DNA of 64,000 nt. Origin: Lepidodermella squamata (taxonomy: Eukaryota; Gastrotricha). The stretch covers positions 1,240,001 to 1,304,000 of the forward strand of contig JBLDXI010000015.1 of NCBI GenBank assembly GCA_047495785.1. Reading direction: 5' to 3'. The notes under the pieces are model-generated. The model did not search any database, was not told where the DNA came from, and worked only from the letters and a program-made list of their open reading frames with translations. Numbering within the stretch: position 1 is the stretch's first letter; the number at the start of each line of letters is the position of its first letter. The position numbers and the translations under genes were made by a program. This document shows positions 55,701 through 59,826 of this stretch, in pieces.

Positions 55701-56305
55701 TCAAAATTGGGAATCTCAACTAAATAATAATGGAAAAGTTCCGATGAATTATATACCGAAAAATTCGAGTTTGAAACTGATTTATGAATTTTTCAAATAA
55801 TAATTACACAATTTTAAAATTCAAAATTGCATCTCTTTCCTTGCAAGGTAATGAGTTGAATGATGAAACCGGCTCTTTTTTTCTTTAGTCGTATGTGTTT
55901 TCCCTCACCTGAGCAAATGGGTCCTTGCAGCAGCACTGGAACGCCCTTCGTTGTTAACCTGTCTAACAACAGCAGCGCCTGTCCCAGTTTTTCAGTCAGC
56001 ACAAAATCCTCATCCCCATCACCGTGTTTGAGCAAATATTCAACAGTTTTCGAAGCACAACGATCCATTTTATCATCCTCACACCGTTTTCCATGCCCAC
56101 CTTTCGTCATTCTTTTAAAACACATGAAATTATTATTTGTTGTCTCCCTTTTTGATGTAACTTGAGCTTACTCCATGAGTTCTTCATCAGTCAGCTCTTC
56201 AATATTCGAATTTCCGCGCCATCTTCCCAGCAATGTCCTGGCCCATCGTGATGAAGGATCAGCAAGCAAACGGTCAAGCGCTTCTACCACCAAATTATCA
56301 GCCAT
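6348..56305 (-). CDS. MDN1: Midasin, giant AAA+ ATPase of 60S ribosome assembly
   Basis: One minus-strand gene of 22 coding exons: 56172-56305, 55909-56111, 54725-55167, 52686-53165, 51952-52423, 47944-48829, 44616-45392, 42542-43297, 41058-41401, 39169-39704, 38851-39114, 38388-38624, 38077-38205, 29466-29781, 28945-29318, 28749-28873, 28046-28692, 22456-25883, 12374-14679, 9583-10734, 7654-7976, 6348-6850. All junctions are GT..AG with matching phases, and the sum is 14,835 bases (4,944 residues), close to yeast Rea1. Six AAA modules, a long helical linker, an Asp/Glu-rich stretch and a C-terminal MIDAS domain appear in the canonical order. Known family role: in the nucleolus and nucleoplasm it pulls Ytm1/WDR12 and Rsa4/NLE1 off pre-60S particles using ATP. 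The start is the first ATG after an in-frame stop; the region before AAA1 is only about 100 residues, much shorter than in vertebrates. Its introns host an antisense receptor gene, hairpin RNAs and many transposon remnants. Confidence 0.96.
6851..7653. other. MDN1 intron 21 with a dispersed repeat copy
   Basis: 803-bp intron. Apart from the repeat copy at 7310-7480 (listed separately) nothing is recognised. Confidence 0.5.
7310..7480 (+). repeat. Dispersed repeat family, copy A
   Basis: Starts GAAAACCCGGAAAA, contains ACTGGTTCGGTAATTTTCGG and ATTTTACCC, and ends GACTTCGTCTCTCATTTT. The same ordered blocks recur near 21.4, 34.2 and 55.3 kb (the last inverted). No coding capacity; probably a non-autonomous element. 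Confidence 0.6.
8559..8732 (+). pseudogene. hAT transposase C-terminal remnant
   Basis: A 57-codon open frame contains FCTAECERGFSAMN followed by a basic segment (NEKRSRFLARTV). The pattern S/T-A-E-C-E-R-G-F-S-x-M-N is the hallmark of the hAT C-terminal dimerisation domain. Only this piece is visible; no catalytic domain or inverted repeats were identified nearby. Decayed insertion within an MDN1 intron. Confidence 0.6.
9368..9565 (+). repeat. Imperfect TTTTTCCCAA low-complexity repeat
   Basis: Repeated CCCAATTTTT / TTTTTCCCAA units without strict periodicity in intron 20. Likely replication slippage; no function visible. Confidence 0.45.
11735..12090 (+). pseudogene. Pogo/Tigger-like transposase N-terminus, decayed
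   Basis: From an ATG the frame gives a basic leader (GRKPPPKPKK) then KSLRKAAKFFNV, a helix-turn-helix of the Psq/pogo type, one in-frame stop, and MAVKRRRDGGSKNV. After a frameshift near 11950 it continues GQQPVLNADQERRVVDHL and GWEF, matching the layout of the CENP-B/Tigger second DNA-binding helix bundle. With a stop and a frameshift it cannot encode a working protein. Assignment is by motif order only. Confidence 0.45.
12092..12170 (-). repeat. Interstitial TTAGGG-type telomere-like tract
   Basis: On the plus strand CTAAACCC, then CCTAACCCTAACCCAAACCC and further CCCTAA units, some degenerated to CCTAAG; about 10 units of the vertebrate-type TTAGGG telomere repeat read on the minus strand. 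It lies inside an intron, not at a chromosome end. Confidence 0.75.
12374..28692 (-). CDS. MDN1: MDN1 exons 17-19: linker and start of acidic region
   Basis: Exon 17 (28046-28692), exon 18 (22456-25883, 1,143 codons) and exon 19 (12374-14679) encode the long, mostly helical linker with little recognisable motif content. Exon 19 contains EDEGQGQKDVSKKI and EDLQGEQ, signature motifs of midasin before the acidic tract, then about 250 residues dominated by Asp, Glu and Lys. The 7.8 kb intron between exons 18 and 19 is filled with transposons. Confidence 0.92.
14680..15053. other. Left part of MDN1 intron 18
   Basis: About 370 bases between exon 19 and the first iteron of the transposon at 15054. 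No gene; may include the outer end of the transposon, whose exact terminus I could not define. Confidence 0.35.
15210..15256 (-). repeat. Left iteron cluster of transposon
   Basis: Three tandem GTTGCGGACAGAC units (one starts CTGCGG), reverse complements of the right-hand iterons. Confidence 0.7.
15537..17394 (+). CDS. DDE-like transposase of iteron-flanked transposon
   Basis: Seven exons join with consistent phases: 15537-15616, 15674-16155, 16218-16384, 16437-16526, 16578-16706, 16762-16959, 17020-17394, total 1,521 bases, 506 residues, no stop. N-terminal third: basic, with ERHGVKVTNPIARKP. Middle: ISKFSELRPPHIRLKGDRPE and VCVCIHHENF, then a Cys-rich block (C-x4-H-x2-C-x2-C around HECAHGFCENC). 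C-terminal: QIDFAENFAI, SAHWNHQQVTLFTFVAW, VVASDRLSHDSNAAY, FDGFSDGAKMHFKQRFFL and WHFFASYHGKGA. Conserved acids in DFAEN, SD and FSDGA suggest an RNase H-like catalytic core. I recall this block order from unclassified transposase-like proteins of aphids and cnidarians but cannot name the superfamily. TATATAAAA sits just upstream of the ATG. It lies in an MDN1 intron on the opposite strand. Confidence 0.7.
17372..17764 (+). CDS. Overlapping acidic, cysteine-rich ORF of transposon
   Basis: Begins with an ATG inside the last transposase exon but in the +1 frame: MVDDVEDEDEEELNF. A 60-bp intron (17473-17532, GT..AG) joins 17372-17472 to 17533-17764, giving 110 residues. The C-terminal half has CSSCRRKDQRKGLQCQHC, then CATCC and CELC, resembling a treble-clef or PHD-like zinc site. 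It could be a second protein, an alternative C-terminus reached by splicing, or a former in-frame extension separated by a frameshift. Confidence 0.45.
   Translation: MVDDVEDEDEEELNFNPKSSSTFVEETRPPTRKRLVQLCLKYHEVNNLDHSFFRSRTSTGNKASRKASRMERNQSADDNNDSLLEICSSCRRKDQRKGLQCQHCRMMDCATCCLGGTMPYSCELCRDIYD
17823..17883 (+). repeat. Right iteron cluster of transposon
   Basis: One inverted GTTGCGGACAGACA (17823-17836) followed by two head-to-tail copies of (TG)TCTGTCCGCAAC at 17857-17883. The inverted arrangement can form a hairpin with a 20-base loop. Confidence 0.7.
18275..18506 (+). mobile_element. LINE 3' end, truncated copy 1
   Basis: An open frame ends SLLNDIVHSVVKDLCRILHY then HLYNNK and stop, followed by an untranslated tail ending TTTTTCCAATAAAACATG. 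The same protein end and tail occur in the same orientation at 21.6-22.2 kb. A 5' truncated non-LTR retrotransposon copy abutting the right iterons. Confidence 0.55.
18697..19022 (+). pseudogene. MULE transposase, N-terminal catalytic remnant
   Basis: The frame starting at 18503 carries DSGRDDPDRFFIFGTRR and ADGKFKMAPKYFLQLFTIHV, which match the first catalytic Asp region of Mutator-like transposases (DGTFK..P..F.QLYTIH). About 60 bases on, homology continues in the other frame as VPALFGLLPNKYRTTYDRFF, so there is a frameshift near 18900-18920. The upstream part of the 18503 frame has a hydrophobic segment (LFFCNAIIGLAAVVAVLFLV) not typical of MULEs and may be unrelated. Decayed. Confidence 0.6.
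19023..19931 (+). other. Intron 18 stretch with broken cysteine-rich ORFs
   Basis: Short overlapping frames without a clear gene. The frame at 19313-19609 has CRGANCRCRKNELICNSRCH, a cysteine cluster of the kind found in transposon-derived proteins; the frame at 19575-19913 contains EGREELANYYRKVFEQV and stops just before the MULE target site. Probably transposon debris; no function assigned. Confidence 0.3.
19944..20026 (+). repeat. MULE left inverted repeat
   Basis: Contains GCAGGAACGCCTCTTTTCCG flanked by CCGCAGCAA units; matches the reverse complement of the right arm. Confidence 0.75.
20073..20786 (+). pseudogene. MULE transposase, C-terminal half, one stop
   Basis: One frame of 238 codons interrupted by a single TAA at 20259-20261. 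It starts at the internal deletion point with AITNAARKVFKRAKRLMCWF and HLMKIVHEKW (the CWFH region after the second catalytic Asp of Mutator-like transposases), then after the stop YLKGEYSRRYEGASPYSTTN, NGLESRNGLVKKDL and RERFHLRNLL, the conserved NNxLE..N..IK block containing the catalytic Glu. The N-terminal zinc finger and first Asp are absent. Confidence 0.75.
20888..21010 (-). repeat. MULE right inverted repeat
   Basis: Reverse complement of the left arm plus two additional CCGCAGCAAATT-type units at its outer side. Confidence 0.75.
21029..21610. other. Intron 18 stretch with a dispersed repeat copy
   Basis: A short open frame (about 21050-21150, LESVAADLFFKQEAAEP) continues host-side sequence from before the MULE insertion but is not recognisable. 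The dispersed repeat copy B follows. Confidence 0.35.
21388..21585 (+). repeat. Dispersed repeat family, copy B
   Basis: GAAAACCCGGAAAATCC, then AACTGGTTGGAAAATTTTCG, ATTTTACCC, TTTTGAATTTTTC and CTTTCATTTTAGAG, in the same order as copies A, C and D. Confidence 0.6.
21620..22180 (+). mobile_element. LINE 3' end, truncated copy 2
   Basis: The frame 21656-22039 encodes the C-terminus of a non-LTR retrotransposon polyprotein: GIVIDPAIRIEKSATQFQEV, EKRAIYLPCAPYLLEVY, EVNGAFIGARGTVTRGLIEL, ending SLLNDIVLSVTKDSCRILHH then HLYTK. The IDP..R.E and GARG pattern looks like the restriction-endonuclease-like or related terminal domain seen in several invertebrate LINE families (my recollection, not checked). 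The tail ends TTTTTCAATAAAACATG, the same as copy 1. Strongly 5' truncated. Confidence 0.6.
25884..28045. other. MDN1 intron 17, no gene seen
   Basis: 2.16 kb of AT-rich sequence with many TTATTATT and AATAAT runs at 26.6-27.8 kb. Both strands carry only short open frames without recognisable motifs. Confidence 0.5.
28749..38205 (-). CDS. MDN1: MDN1 exons 13-16: AAA6
   Basis: Exon 13 (38077-38205, 43 codons) has the Walker A-like GDEFSGKTS and SLDATDLLGSYEQ. Exon 14 (29466-29781) follows after an 8.3 kb intron containing the antisense receptor gene. Exon 15 (28945-29318) has the degenerate Walker B WLLVDNANFCSPAVLDRLN and LTANPNFGELSRAVRNRG, the usual form for midasin AAA6, which lacks the catalytic Glu. 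Exon 16 (28749-28873) is 125 bases, with KAIYKIVAEI. Confidence 0.93.
30137..30144 (+). promoter_or_regulatory. TATA box of the antisense receptor gene
   Basis: TATAAAAG followed by CGCGC, with a plausible start site about 25-30 bases downstream. It lies upstream of a leader ending in a strong donor (CAAG|GTAAGT, cut after 30294). Confidence 0.6.
30165..30294 (+). other. Likely 5' non-coding exon of receptor gene
   Basis: Between the TATA box and the donor at 30295. It contains two tiny upstream ORFs (ATGGATGCCTGA and ATGGTTTAG), which could limit translation. Inferred, not proven, to splice to the exon containing the ATG at 31140. Confidence 0.45.
30295..31139. other. Probable first intron of receptor gene
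   Basis: No gene seen. The acceptor for the first coding exon is unclear; CTATCAG just before 31140 is one candidate. Confidence 0.3.
31140..37846 (+). CDS. Atypical rhodopsin-like G-protein-coupled receptor
   Basis: Six coding exons join in phase: 31140-31274, 31847-32750, 33141-33982, 34483-35320, 35997-36432, 37243-37846 (3,759 bases, 1,252 residues). Helix 1, from about residue 94, has LLGICFIVGVLGIVGNAVMV with the class A Asn. Helix 2 (LEIAKSALIIPYAL) has Lys where the sodium-binding Asp is expected. Helix 3 has the disulfide Cys (YCELLGAMQC) but NQS in place of DRY. Helix 6 keeps FWYP; helix 7 reads WLNAPLTPVFF instead of NPxxY. A Gln/Lys-rich insert lies in intracellular loop 2, loop 3 is long, and the tail exceeds 700 residues, rich in Ser, Gln and Pro, with SRSNQR and several basic/acidic patches. 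The whole gene sits antisense in MDN1 intron 13. Ligand unknown; an orphan receptor is the safest call. Confidence 0.8.
34152..34305 (+). repeat. Dispersed repeat family, copy C (degenerate)
   Basis: GAAAACCCGGAAAAGC at the start, GGATTTTTGAATTTTTCTGA in the middle and GGGACATTGCCTCTCATTCT near the end; the AACTGG block is lost. It lies in an intron of the receptor gene. Confidence 0.45.
38388..41401 (-). CDS. MDN1: MDN1 exons 9-12: AAA4 lid and AAA5
   Basis: Exon 9 (41058-41401) carries the AAA4 lid, WLSTF..LPTVRDLLSWANF. Exon 10 (39169-39704) has Walker A GPPGVGKTS, SEQTDLADLFGAHLP, Walker B WVLVDELNLASQP and GAQNPSFGGGGRKNLPRSF. Exon 11 (38851-39114) has the lid motif FNLRDLTRWCQLL. Exon 12 (38388-38624) leads into AAA6. 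Exon 9 is flanked by hairpin-forming sequences in both adjoining introns. Confidence 0.94.
39705..40244. other. MDN1 intron 9, left part: CA repeat and GC-rich block
   Basis: Contains a short (CA)n run near 40104-40121 and, from about 40130 to 40255, a GC-rich stretch (CGCGCGCG, CGGCCGCGG) unlike the surrounding AT-rich intron, just upstream of the TTTAAAAG site. Confidence 0.4.
40256..40263 (+). promoter_or_regulatory. TATA-like site upstream of hairpin cluster
   Basis: TTTAAAAGCGCCC, preceded by a GC-rich block and followed after about 25-30 bases by a TATCACTCATC initiator-like stretch. It closely resembles the TATAAAAGCGCGC of the receptor promoter on the same strand. It would start a transcript about 110 bases before the first hairpin. 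Function inferred. Confidence 0.4.
40401..40495 (+). ncRNA. miRNA-like hairpin H1
   Basis: The 5' arm CTCGAGTCTATTTGTGGAGC and 3' arm GCACAATAGTACTCAGGG pair over about 28 bp with single mismatches and small bulges; the loop contains a small extra stem. The 3' arm is shared with H5 (TTGCACAA then ACTCAGGGCGACGG), while the 5' arms differ, marking the 3' arm (or its complement) as the constrained strand. Confidence 0.5.
40564..40626 (+). ncRNA. miRNA-like hairpin H2
   Basis: CCCGATATCGCATTTGTGCC pairs with GGCACAATCCGATGTCAGGG with one bulge and one mismatch; loop of about 10-15 bases. The 3' arm CTGGCACAATCCGATGTCAG belongs to the same family as H3 and H6. Confidence 0.5.
40690..40760 (+). 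ncRNA. miRNA-like hairpin H3
   Basis: CCCGACATCTTTTTGTGAGC pairs with GCACAAACCGATGTCAGGGG; a second short stem closes the TATTAAAAA loop. 71 bases, typical of an invertebrate precursor. Confidence 0.5.
40823..40904 (+). ncRNA. miR-2-like precursor hairpin H4
   Basis: 82-base imperfect hairpin. The 3' arm at 40880-40901 reads UAUCACAGUCCAGACAAGGU, pairing with UUUGGACUUGGGAUUGCUG of the 5' arm with three or so mismatches. UAUCACAG is the 5' end and seed (AUCACAG) of the protostome miR-2/miR-13 family, which is also processed from the 3' arm. Beyond the seed it differs from known members. Read on the other strand the hairpin would offer AGGCAAGA (miR-31-like), but in the wrong arm. Confidence 0.55.
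40956..41028 (+). ncRNA. miRNA-like hairpin H5
   Basis: AGCCGTTCCCTTGTTCTGGT pairs with AACAGAACTCAGGGCGACGG; the stem continues through GTGCAGCC / GGTTGCAC to a loop of about 14 bases. 73 bases. Paralogue of H1 in the 3' arm. Confidence 0.55.
41463..41532 (+). ncRNA. miRNA-like hairpin H6
   Basis: CCCGACGTCATTTTGTGG pairs with GCACAAATTGATGTCAGGGG. Same family as H2 and H3, separated from them by MDN1 exon 9 (41058-41401), so it lies in the next intron. Confidence 0.5.
41533..42541. other. Rest of MDN1 intron 8
   Basis: About 1 kb of AT-rich sequence without a recognisable gene or repeat. Confidence 0.45.
42542..43297 (-). CDS. MDN1: MDN1 exon 8: AAA4
   Basis: Starts KLDPEKRLFSFE, contains Walker A GDTGCGKTT, Walker B AFLVDEISLADDS, and IIATMNPGGDFGKRELSPAL plus RNRFTEIF. 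A short acidic insertion (DSDDSDEQ) sits between Walker A and Walker B. Confidence 0.95.
43298..44615. other. MDN1 intron 7
   Basis: 1.3 kb, AT-rich; short open frames only, no recognised element. Confidence 0.45.
44616..45392 (-). CDS. MDN1: MDN1 exon 7: AAA3
   Basis: A complete AAA module in one exon: Walker A GETAVGKTS, Walker B YWVILDELNLAPGE, sensor I IFATQNPPGAYAGRK, arginine-finger region SRAFRNRFIELHF, and lid helix TLRDLFRWARRY. The donor leaves two bases that complete a Lys codon with exon 8. Confidence 0.95.
45393..46810. other. MDN1 intron 6, left part with paired direct repeats
   Basis: Two sets of direct repeats spaced about 460 bases apart: TTGTCAGGC.AAATCCACAC-type blocks at 45625-45658 and 46092-46125, and GGGCTGAATGAAAATGAC-type blocks at 46219-46261 and 46670-46712. 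Translation of the first gives VRxNPHVVTTS in both copies. A decayed duplicated coding segment, origin unknown. Confidence 0.4.
46811..47360 (+). pseudogene. Ty3/Gypsy-like integrase remnant
   Basis: DFPTVLLSDQGTQLDSELVE matches the second catalytic Asp block of LTR-retrotransposon integrases; a decayed stretch follows, then an open frame with MLASELSDSCNVYLPQVMRA and HESTRASPHEAVFGYPG, the usual region after the catalytic Glu. Several stops and frame changes separate the parts. No long terminal repeats were found. Inserted antisense to MDN1. Confidence 0.65.
47361..47943. other. Rest of MDN1 intron 6
   Basis: A short open frame at about 47340-47609 follows the integrase remnant and may be its continuation (ILELFAWQSSSTKRFKQLF); otherwise nothing recognised. 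Confidence 0.3.
47944..52423 (-). CDS. MDN1: MDN1 exons 5-6: AAA2
   Basis: Exon 5 (51952-52423) has Walker A GETGCGKTY followed by ANMSQQTDATDLLGGYRPVD, diagnostic of midasin AAA2. Exon 6 (47944-48829) has Walker B FWLLLDEINLAPQE, the sensor FACMNPATDVGKKPL and arginine-finger region ESLRARFSEVF. The 3.1 kb intron between them holds LINE and possible hAT debris. Confidence 0.93.
48993..49262 (+). pseudogene. Possible hAT transposase tail
   Basis: FIDLIWMALKNRLSLETAHK LVYFKSG is followed by a stop and a further open segment. The pattern of a dimerisation helix followed by KNRLS..T.HKLVY recalls the end of some hAT transposases. Weak evidence; no other domain present. Confidence 0.3.
50848..51240 (+). 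pseudogene. LINE ORF2 linker fragment
   Basis: FSRANWPGYEEECRVKL, then LIEVMLLSAAVTIPRALVGK and AADELWKSKSKRK resemble the stretch between endonuclease and reverse transcriptase in LINE polyproteins (aromatic-x-x-A-x-W-x-x-Y; AA..TIPRG). After a frameshift near 51110 it continues KAAATRQVALEVGKIIQK. No catalytic motifs included. Confidence 0.4.
52490..52660. repeat. Imperfect AT-rich tandem repeat
   Basis: Repeated units of the form CCGAAATTTTGATTTTTTCG in the intron before exon 5; low complexity. Confidence 0.4.
52686..56305 (-). CDS. MDN1: MDN1 exons 1-4: N-terminus and AAA1
   Basis: Exon 1 starts MADNLVVEALDRLL; the ATG at 56303-56305 follows an in-frame TGA about 85 bases upstream. Exon 2 reaches into the Walker A loop, which is split by an intron (GPICSG then KTSLL at 55167). 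Exon 3 carries QFVWQPGPLTEA and the Walker B-like WLLLEDLDAA, both typical of midasin AAA1. Exon 4 (160 codons) carries the alpha-helical AAA1 lid, including LAGRKQMTLRDFVKLIRRID. Confidence 0.92.
53166..54724. other. MDN1 intron 3
   Basis: 1.56 kb. Contains GAAATAAAGAAG followed by four TTATG units (about 53556-53583), which looks like the 3' tail of a LINE insertion. The minus-strand open frame at 54171-54500 (RKLLDVSGRLLRRFLRRLPL) is not recognisable and lies outside the spliced MDN1 frame. Confidence 0.4.
55168..55908. other. MDN1 intron 2 with dispersed repeat copy D
   Basis: 741-bp intron; the only recognisable content is the inverted repeat copy listed separately. Confidence 0.5.
55240..55405 (-). 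repeat. Dispersed repeat family, copy D (inverted)
   Basis: On the minus strand: AACTGGCTCGGTAATTTTCG, ATTTTACCC, GAATTTTTCTAAAAATTTTC and GCCATGAGATGTGACTTCG. It is the closest match to copy A. Confidence 0.6.
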
Positions 56306-56838
56306 ATTTTCCCCGTTAACAACGAGAAAATTACAAAAAAGACGGAGTTCTTCCCGCAAAACTTCTCTTTTCGCTTTTAATCAAATTTGATTTTTCACAA
56401 AATCTATATTCACAAAAAGACAACACAAAATACAATGCTTGAAGGCGATTTCATCGGTATTAAATTTTTTAATAAAAAAATTATCGAAGCGTACATGCGG
56501 TTAGTAGATCGAAACGTTTTGTTGTACTATGAACCGAAATTTCAACCTTAATCGGAAATTAAAGACAAATAGTTTTTCAACTTTCATGTACCTTTCTATA
56601 AATCATTCGAAAAATTCCAGGAATAATTTCCGATTTCAGAAATGAATTTAAGGGTAATTCACATTGGAAAGTTTGAATTGAAATATTGGAATTTATATAA
56701 ATGAAATTGTGCAGGTATAAATTTCAAATTCAGATTCGGTTTATCGCTATTGCAACAAAACGTTTCGTTGACATTTTCCAAGAAAATGCATATTTTCAAA
56801 ATAAGCACGATTATTTCTAATATTTGAAAGCAGTAAAG
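56306..56838. other. Intergenic, MDN1 upstream region
   Basis: 530 bases between ATG12 and MDN1, both minus strand. It must hold the MDN1 promoter unless the genes are co-transcribed. No clear TATA box was seen. Confidence 0.35.
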
Positions 56839-57186
56839 CTAGCCCCACGCCACCATGCCGCAGTAATGCACGTAAAGCTTGTTGTCGCAGCTGAAGGAAT
56901 CGAATAGTTGGCCGAGTTCGACGTCGGGCGTCGGCGAAAACGCCTGGTTGACGAACAGAAACAGCGGCTCGCTTTCGGGTAGCGCCAGGGTCTTCCTTAA
57001 AACCTGCATTAACGCACCAACGGTCTTTTCCTCGGGCATCGATAGTTTCTGGTACTGTTTTTTCAGCAGCGGAGCTCCGCCAGCAGCTGATAGTTGAATC
57101 GTCACTTTTCTAGAGCCACCAGATGCTGATGCAGCGGCTTTCGGAACTGGTTTGGGCGAGGCCGTGCCCTCATCACCATCGCTCAT
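56839..57186 (-). CDS. ATG12: Autophagy ubiquitin-like protein ATG12
   Basis: Single exon, 115 residues. A flexible Ser/Ala/Pro-rich N-terminus of about 28 residues precedes a ubiquitin-like fold: KVTIQLSAAGGAPLLKKQYQ, then EKTVGALMQVLRKTL, LFLFVNQAFSPTPDVELGQL, and the end YVHYCGMVAWG. The terminal Trp-Gly is characteristic: ATG7 and ATG10 activate the C-terminal Gly for transfer to a Lys of ATG5, and the conjugate acts as the E3-like factor for ATG8 lipidation on forming autophagosomes. Length is normal for invertebrate homologues. Same strand as NMNAT upstream (about 720 bases) and MDN1 downstream (about 530 bases). Confidence 0.95.
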   Translation of the reverse strand: MSDGDEGTASPKPVPKAAASASGGSRKVTIQLSAAGGAPLLKKQYQKLSMPEEKTVGALMQVLRKTLALPESEPLFLFVNQAFSPTPDVELGQLFDSFSCDNKLYVHYCGMVAWG

Positions 57187-57907
57187 TATTAAATATAATT
57201 TGTCAACTGAAATGAAAGAAAATTATTTTTTTCAATTTTCACGAAGAGCGTTCAGGGACGTTTATTTGCTAAATTCATTATATTCCATTGATGAACAACT
57301 CGACATCAAGTATGAAAAAGATCAAATCCAGAAATATATCTAGCAATCACATACAGCGAAAAACGATAATTCAATTCGACAAAAATTTCAAGGCGGATTA
57401 CACATCTCACTGTTATACGATGAATACAAACGATCCCGATTCAAGGCGTAAAATTCTTAAAGAGCGGCAGTGGTTACTGGGATCTTTTTCGTCATTCATA
57501 TATAGGGAATATTAACCGGATAAATCTCCATTAGTGACAATTTAATTCTTACTCGGATTAGTAGTTTTAGTTATCAGGACTAATAGCAGCACCGATCTAA
57601 ATAGGTAGAGAGTGAACAGTGAACACGAGGAGACGAACACGGAAACGCAAACGAGAAAAAGTTAAGGAGGCGCCTCGAAATCACGTAAAATATCAACGCA
57701 GTAATACACGTATAAAATAAAACAAAAAAGAAATCTGCGTTTTTCGCTACGTTTGTTCTCCTTCGCGCGTACAAATCGAAAAAATTCACAAAATAATGGC
57801 AATATGTATGTATAACTCGATAGTTTTAATTCACGGTATTATTTTATCATGCTGATGTCTTTCAATTTCAATTGTTTTCACGCGAGAAAAATCGGGTTTA
57901 TTTTGTT
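57187..57907. other. Intergenic between ATG12 and NMNAT
   Basis: Holds the NMNAT poly(A) signal on the minus strand (AATAAA, plus-strand TTTATT at about 57897-57902, directly after the stop) and presumably the ATG12 promoter. Nothing else recognised. Confidence 0.4.
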
Positions 57908-59630
57908 CTACGATGACGTTGTTTTACTGGCGCTTCCTTCAGGAGACTCGCGATCTTTACCCTGACCTGATGTTGGACTCGTGGATTTCGGGCTCGTATA
58001 GCCGTTCAATTCACTGTTTGTGATTAGTGGAAAGTTTTTCGCGAAGGCGAGAGGCAGGTTGTTGTCACCCAGGGGCGGCACAGCGCCGTACAAACTGTGC
58101 TTGTAGATGTAGTCGATGACGCCGTCTTGGAGCAAATAACGAACGGACTCGCCTCGACGCAGAGCACGTCTCACCTGCAAAAAAAAGAATATTTTTTCCA
58201 TAAAGCTCACTTCGAAATAAAACCAAATTGTAGCCAAATAACCGTTACGCTACAAATTTGTTGCCAAAAGCGTAAAAAGCGCATACTCTAATTCGCCCGA
58301 ATAACTTTTTGAATGACCTAAGCTTTTCGATTTTCCTTCCAAACGTCTCTTGAATCACGACAATGTTATGAGGTAGTATATGGAAAATTACCCATAAATT
58401 TTCATAATTACGAATTTGACGACTAATAACCAGGTCCAAAGACAATGAGATTTTATCCTAAACCGTAGCTCCAAGCTCCAACTTTACGCTCTTCGCTCAA
58501 TTTCAGTACATATTTTCACCATTGATTAAAACAAGGTCGTGCGATTATTAAAAGGCTGAAAGGCATTTCACAACTGTTCTTTCTGATGCATCTCAATGCG
58601 AAAAAACGATGACGGCGCGAAACGTATACAAGGACGCAATTGCGCTCTCGTTGACCAAGAACATTATTTTAGGCATCAATCTTGTGAGCAGCGAATCAAA
58701 AATTAGGCCAATGGTGAATTTGTGGAACACGCATCGTAAAACACGAATTTTGGTCAAAAATATCTTGATGAAAAAATAATTCAAAATATTAACCTTTGTG
58801 GAGCTAATTTCATTCACAATCCAGTCAGTCACAATGAAAATGTTATGCCGATTAACATTGAGCAAATCTGATTCGTAGATGAAGCGATCAGCGTTTGAGC
58901 CGTACCGGTTGATGCAAACAATACCGAAACGGCCGGCTATTGTCAGAATGTCTTCATCGGCCCACAAGCCGGGCACAGCGAATGACTCGAACAAGTCAGC
59001 ACCGCAAAGAAACATCACGCGGACACCCGGGTTGGGCGCGACTTCATTCGATTGGATCAAATGACGAGGGCCCTGGCGCATTGGCGGCGGGCTGGGTGAT
59101 CGATGGCGGTAGTCTTCCTCGTACATAGCCGCTAAACCGCTTTGTTGCCTCATCGGGAAATTTGACGAGTAACTGCGATGAGATGATGATGGGTGTGGGT
59201 GGTGATTGTTCGGGGCGACGTCGACTTTCGCACGTTTCGGCTCGCCGGCTCCATCCTGGGTCGGAGCACCGCCTTCCTCCTCGATTTTCCCGGTTTTCTC
59301 CCACCAATCATCGAGTTTCTTCTGAAAATACTCGAGAACATCGCGGGTCGGCATCCAATTTGGCTGACTACATTCCCATGTGTCTAAATGAATCCAAGAA
59401 GCGGGTGTTAGGGCGGCTCGAATGATATTGCATCGATGTTCGGCCGAAACGAGGTCGCGCTTCTTATAACCATCACTAACAGGTGAAATGAAACCGATAA
59501 CCGGGTCATAACCGGCGTTTCGAAGTGCGTCTCTCGCTAGTTCGAACATACGCAGGTGCATGTTTGTGATTGGATTGTACGAGCCGCACATAACGAGAGC
59601 AACTCGTTGGACGGTCGGTAACAGCGCCAT
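57908..59630 (-). CDS. NMNAT: Nicotinamide mononucleotide adenylyltransferase
   Basis: Two exons, 58794-59630 and 57908-58174 (phase 0), 367 residues. It makes NAD from NMN and ATP. The N-terminal MCGSYNPITNMHLRMFELA is the nucleotidyltransferase G-x-F/Y-N-P..H-x-R/H motif; GFISPVSDGYKK and WECSQPNW are NMNAT-specific; FLCGADLFESF and PGLWADEDI follow; ISSTKVRRALRRGESVRYLL is the second signature (SxTxxR) and spans the intron. A low-complexity insert rich in Ser, His, Pro and Arg (about residues 110-185) sits mid-protein where vertebrate NMNAT1 has its nuclear signal; it may set localisation. The C-terminus adds a Ser/Thr/Pro tail. Start: first ATG (59628-59630) after an acceptor-like TTTTAG at about 59659. 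Confidence 0.95.
58175..58793. other. NMNAT intron
   Basis: 619-bp GT..AG intron (acceptor TTTTTTTTTGCAG) without further features. Confidence 0.6.
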
Positions 59631-59826
59631 CTCCCATACAAACAACGTAAAAACCACCTAAAACAAAACAAAATCAGTATTCATACTTTAATAAAATGCA
59701 AAAAATCGAAGCAGGAAGAATTTTACGAGTGACAAGTTACAGCAGTCGTGGATATAAAAAACGCAATTTTTCTACGTTAATATTGTGTTGGTACCGGTGT
59801 CAACCTAAAAAAATAATCGTTTGTTT

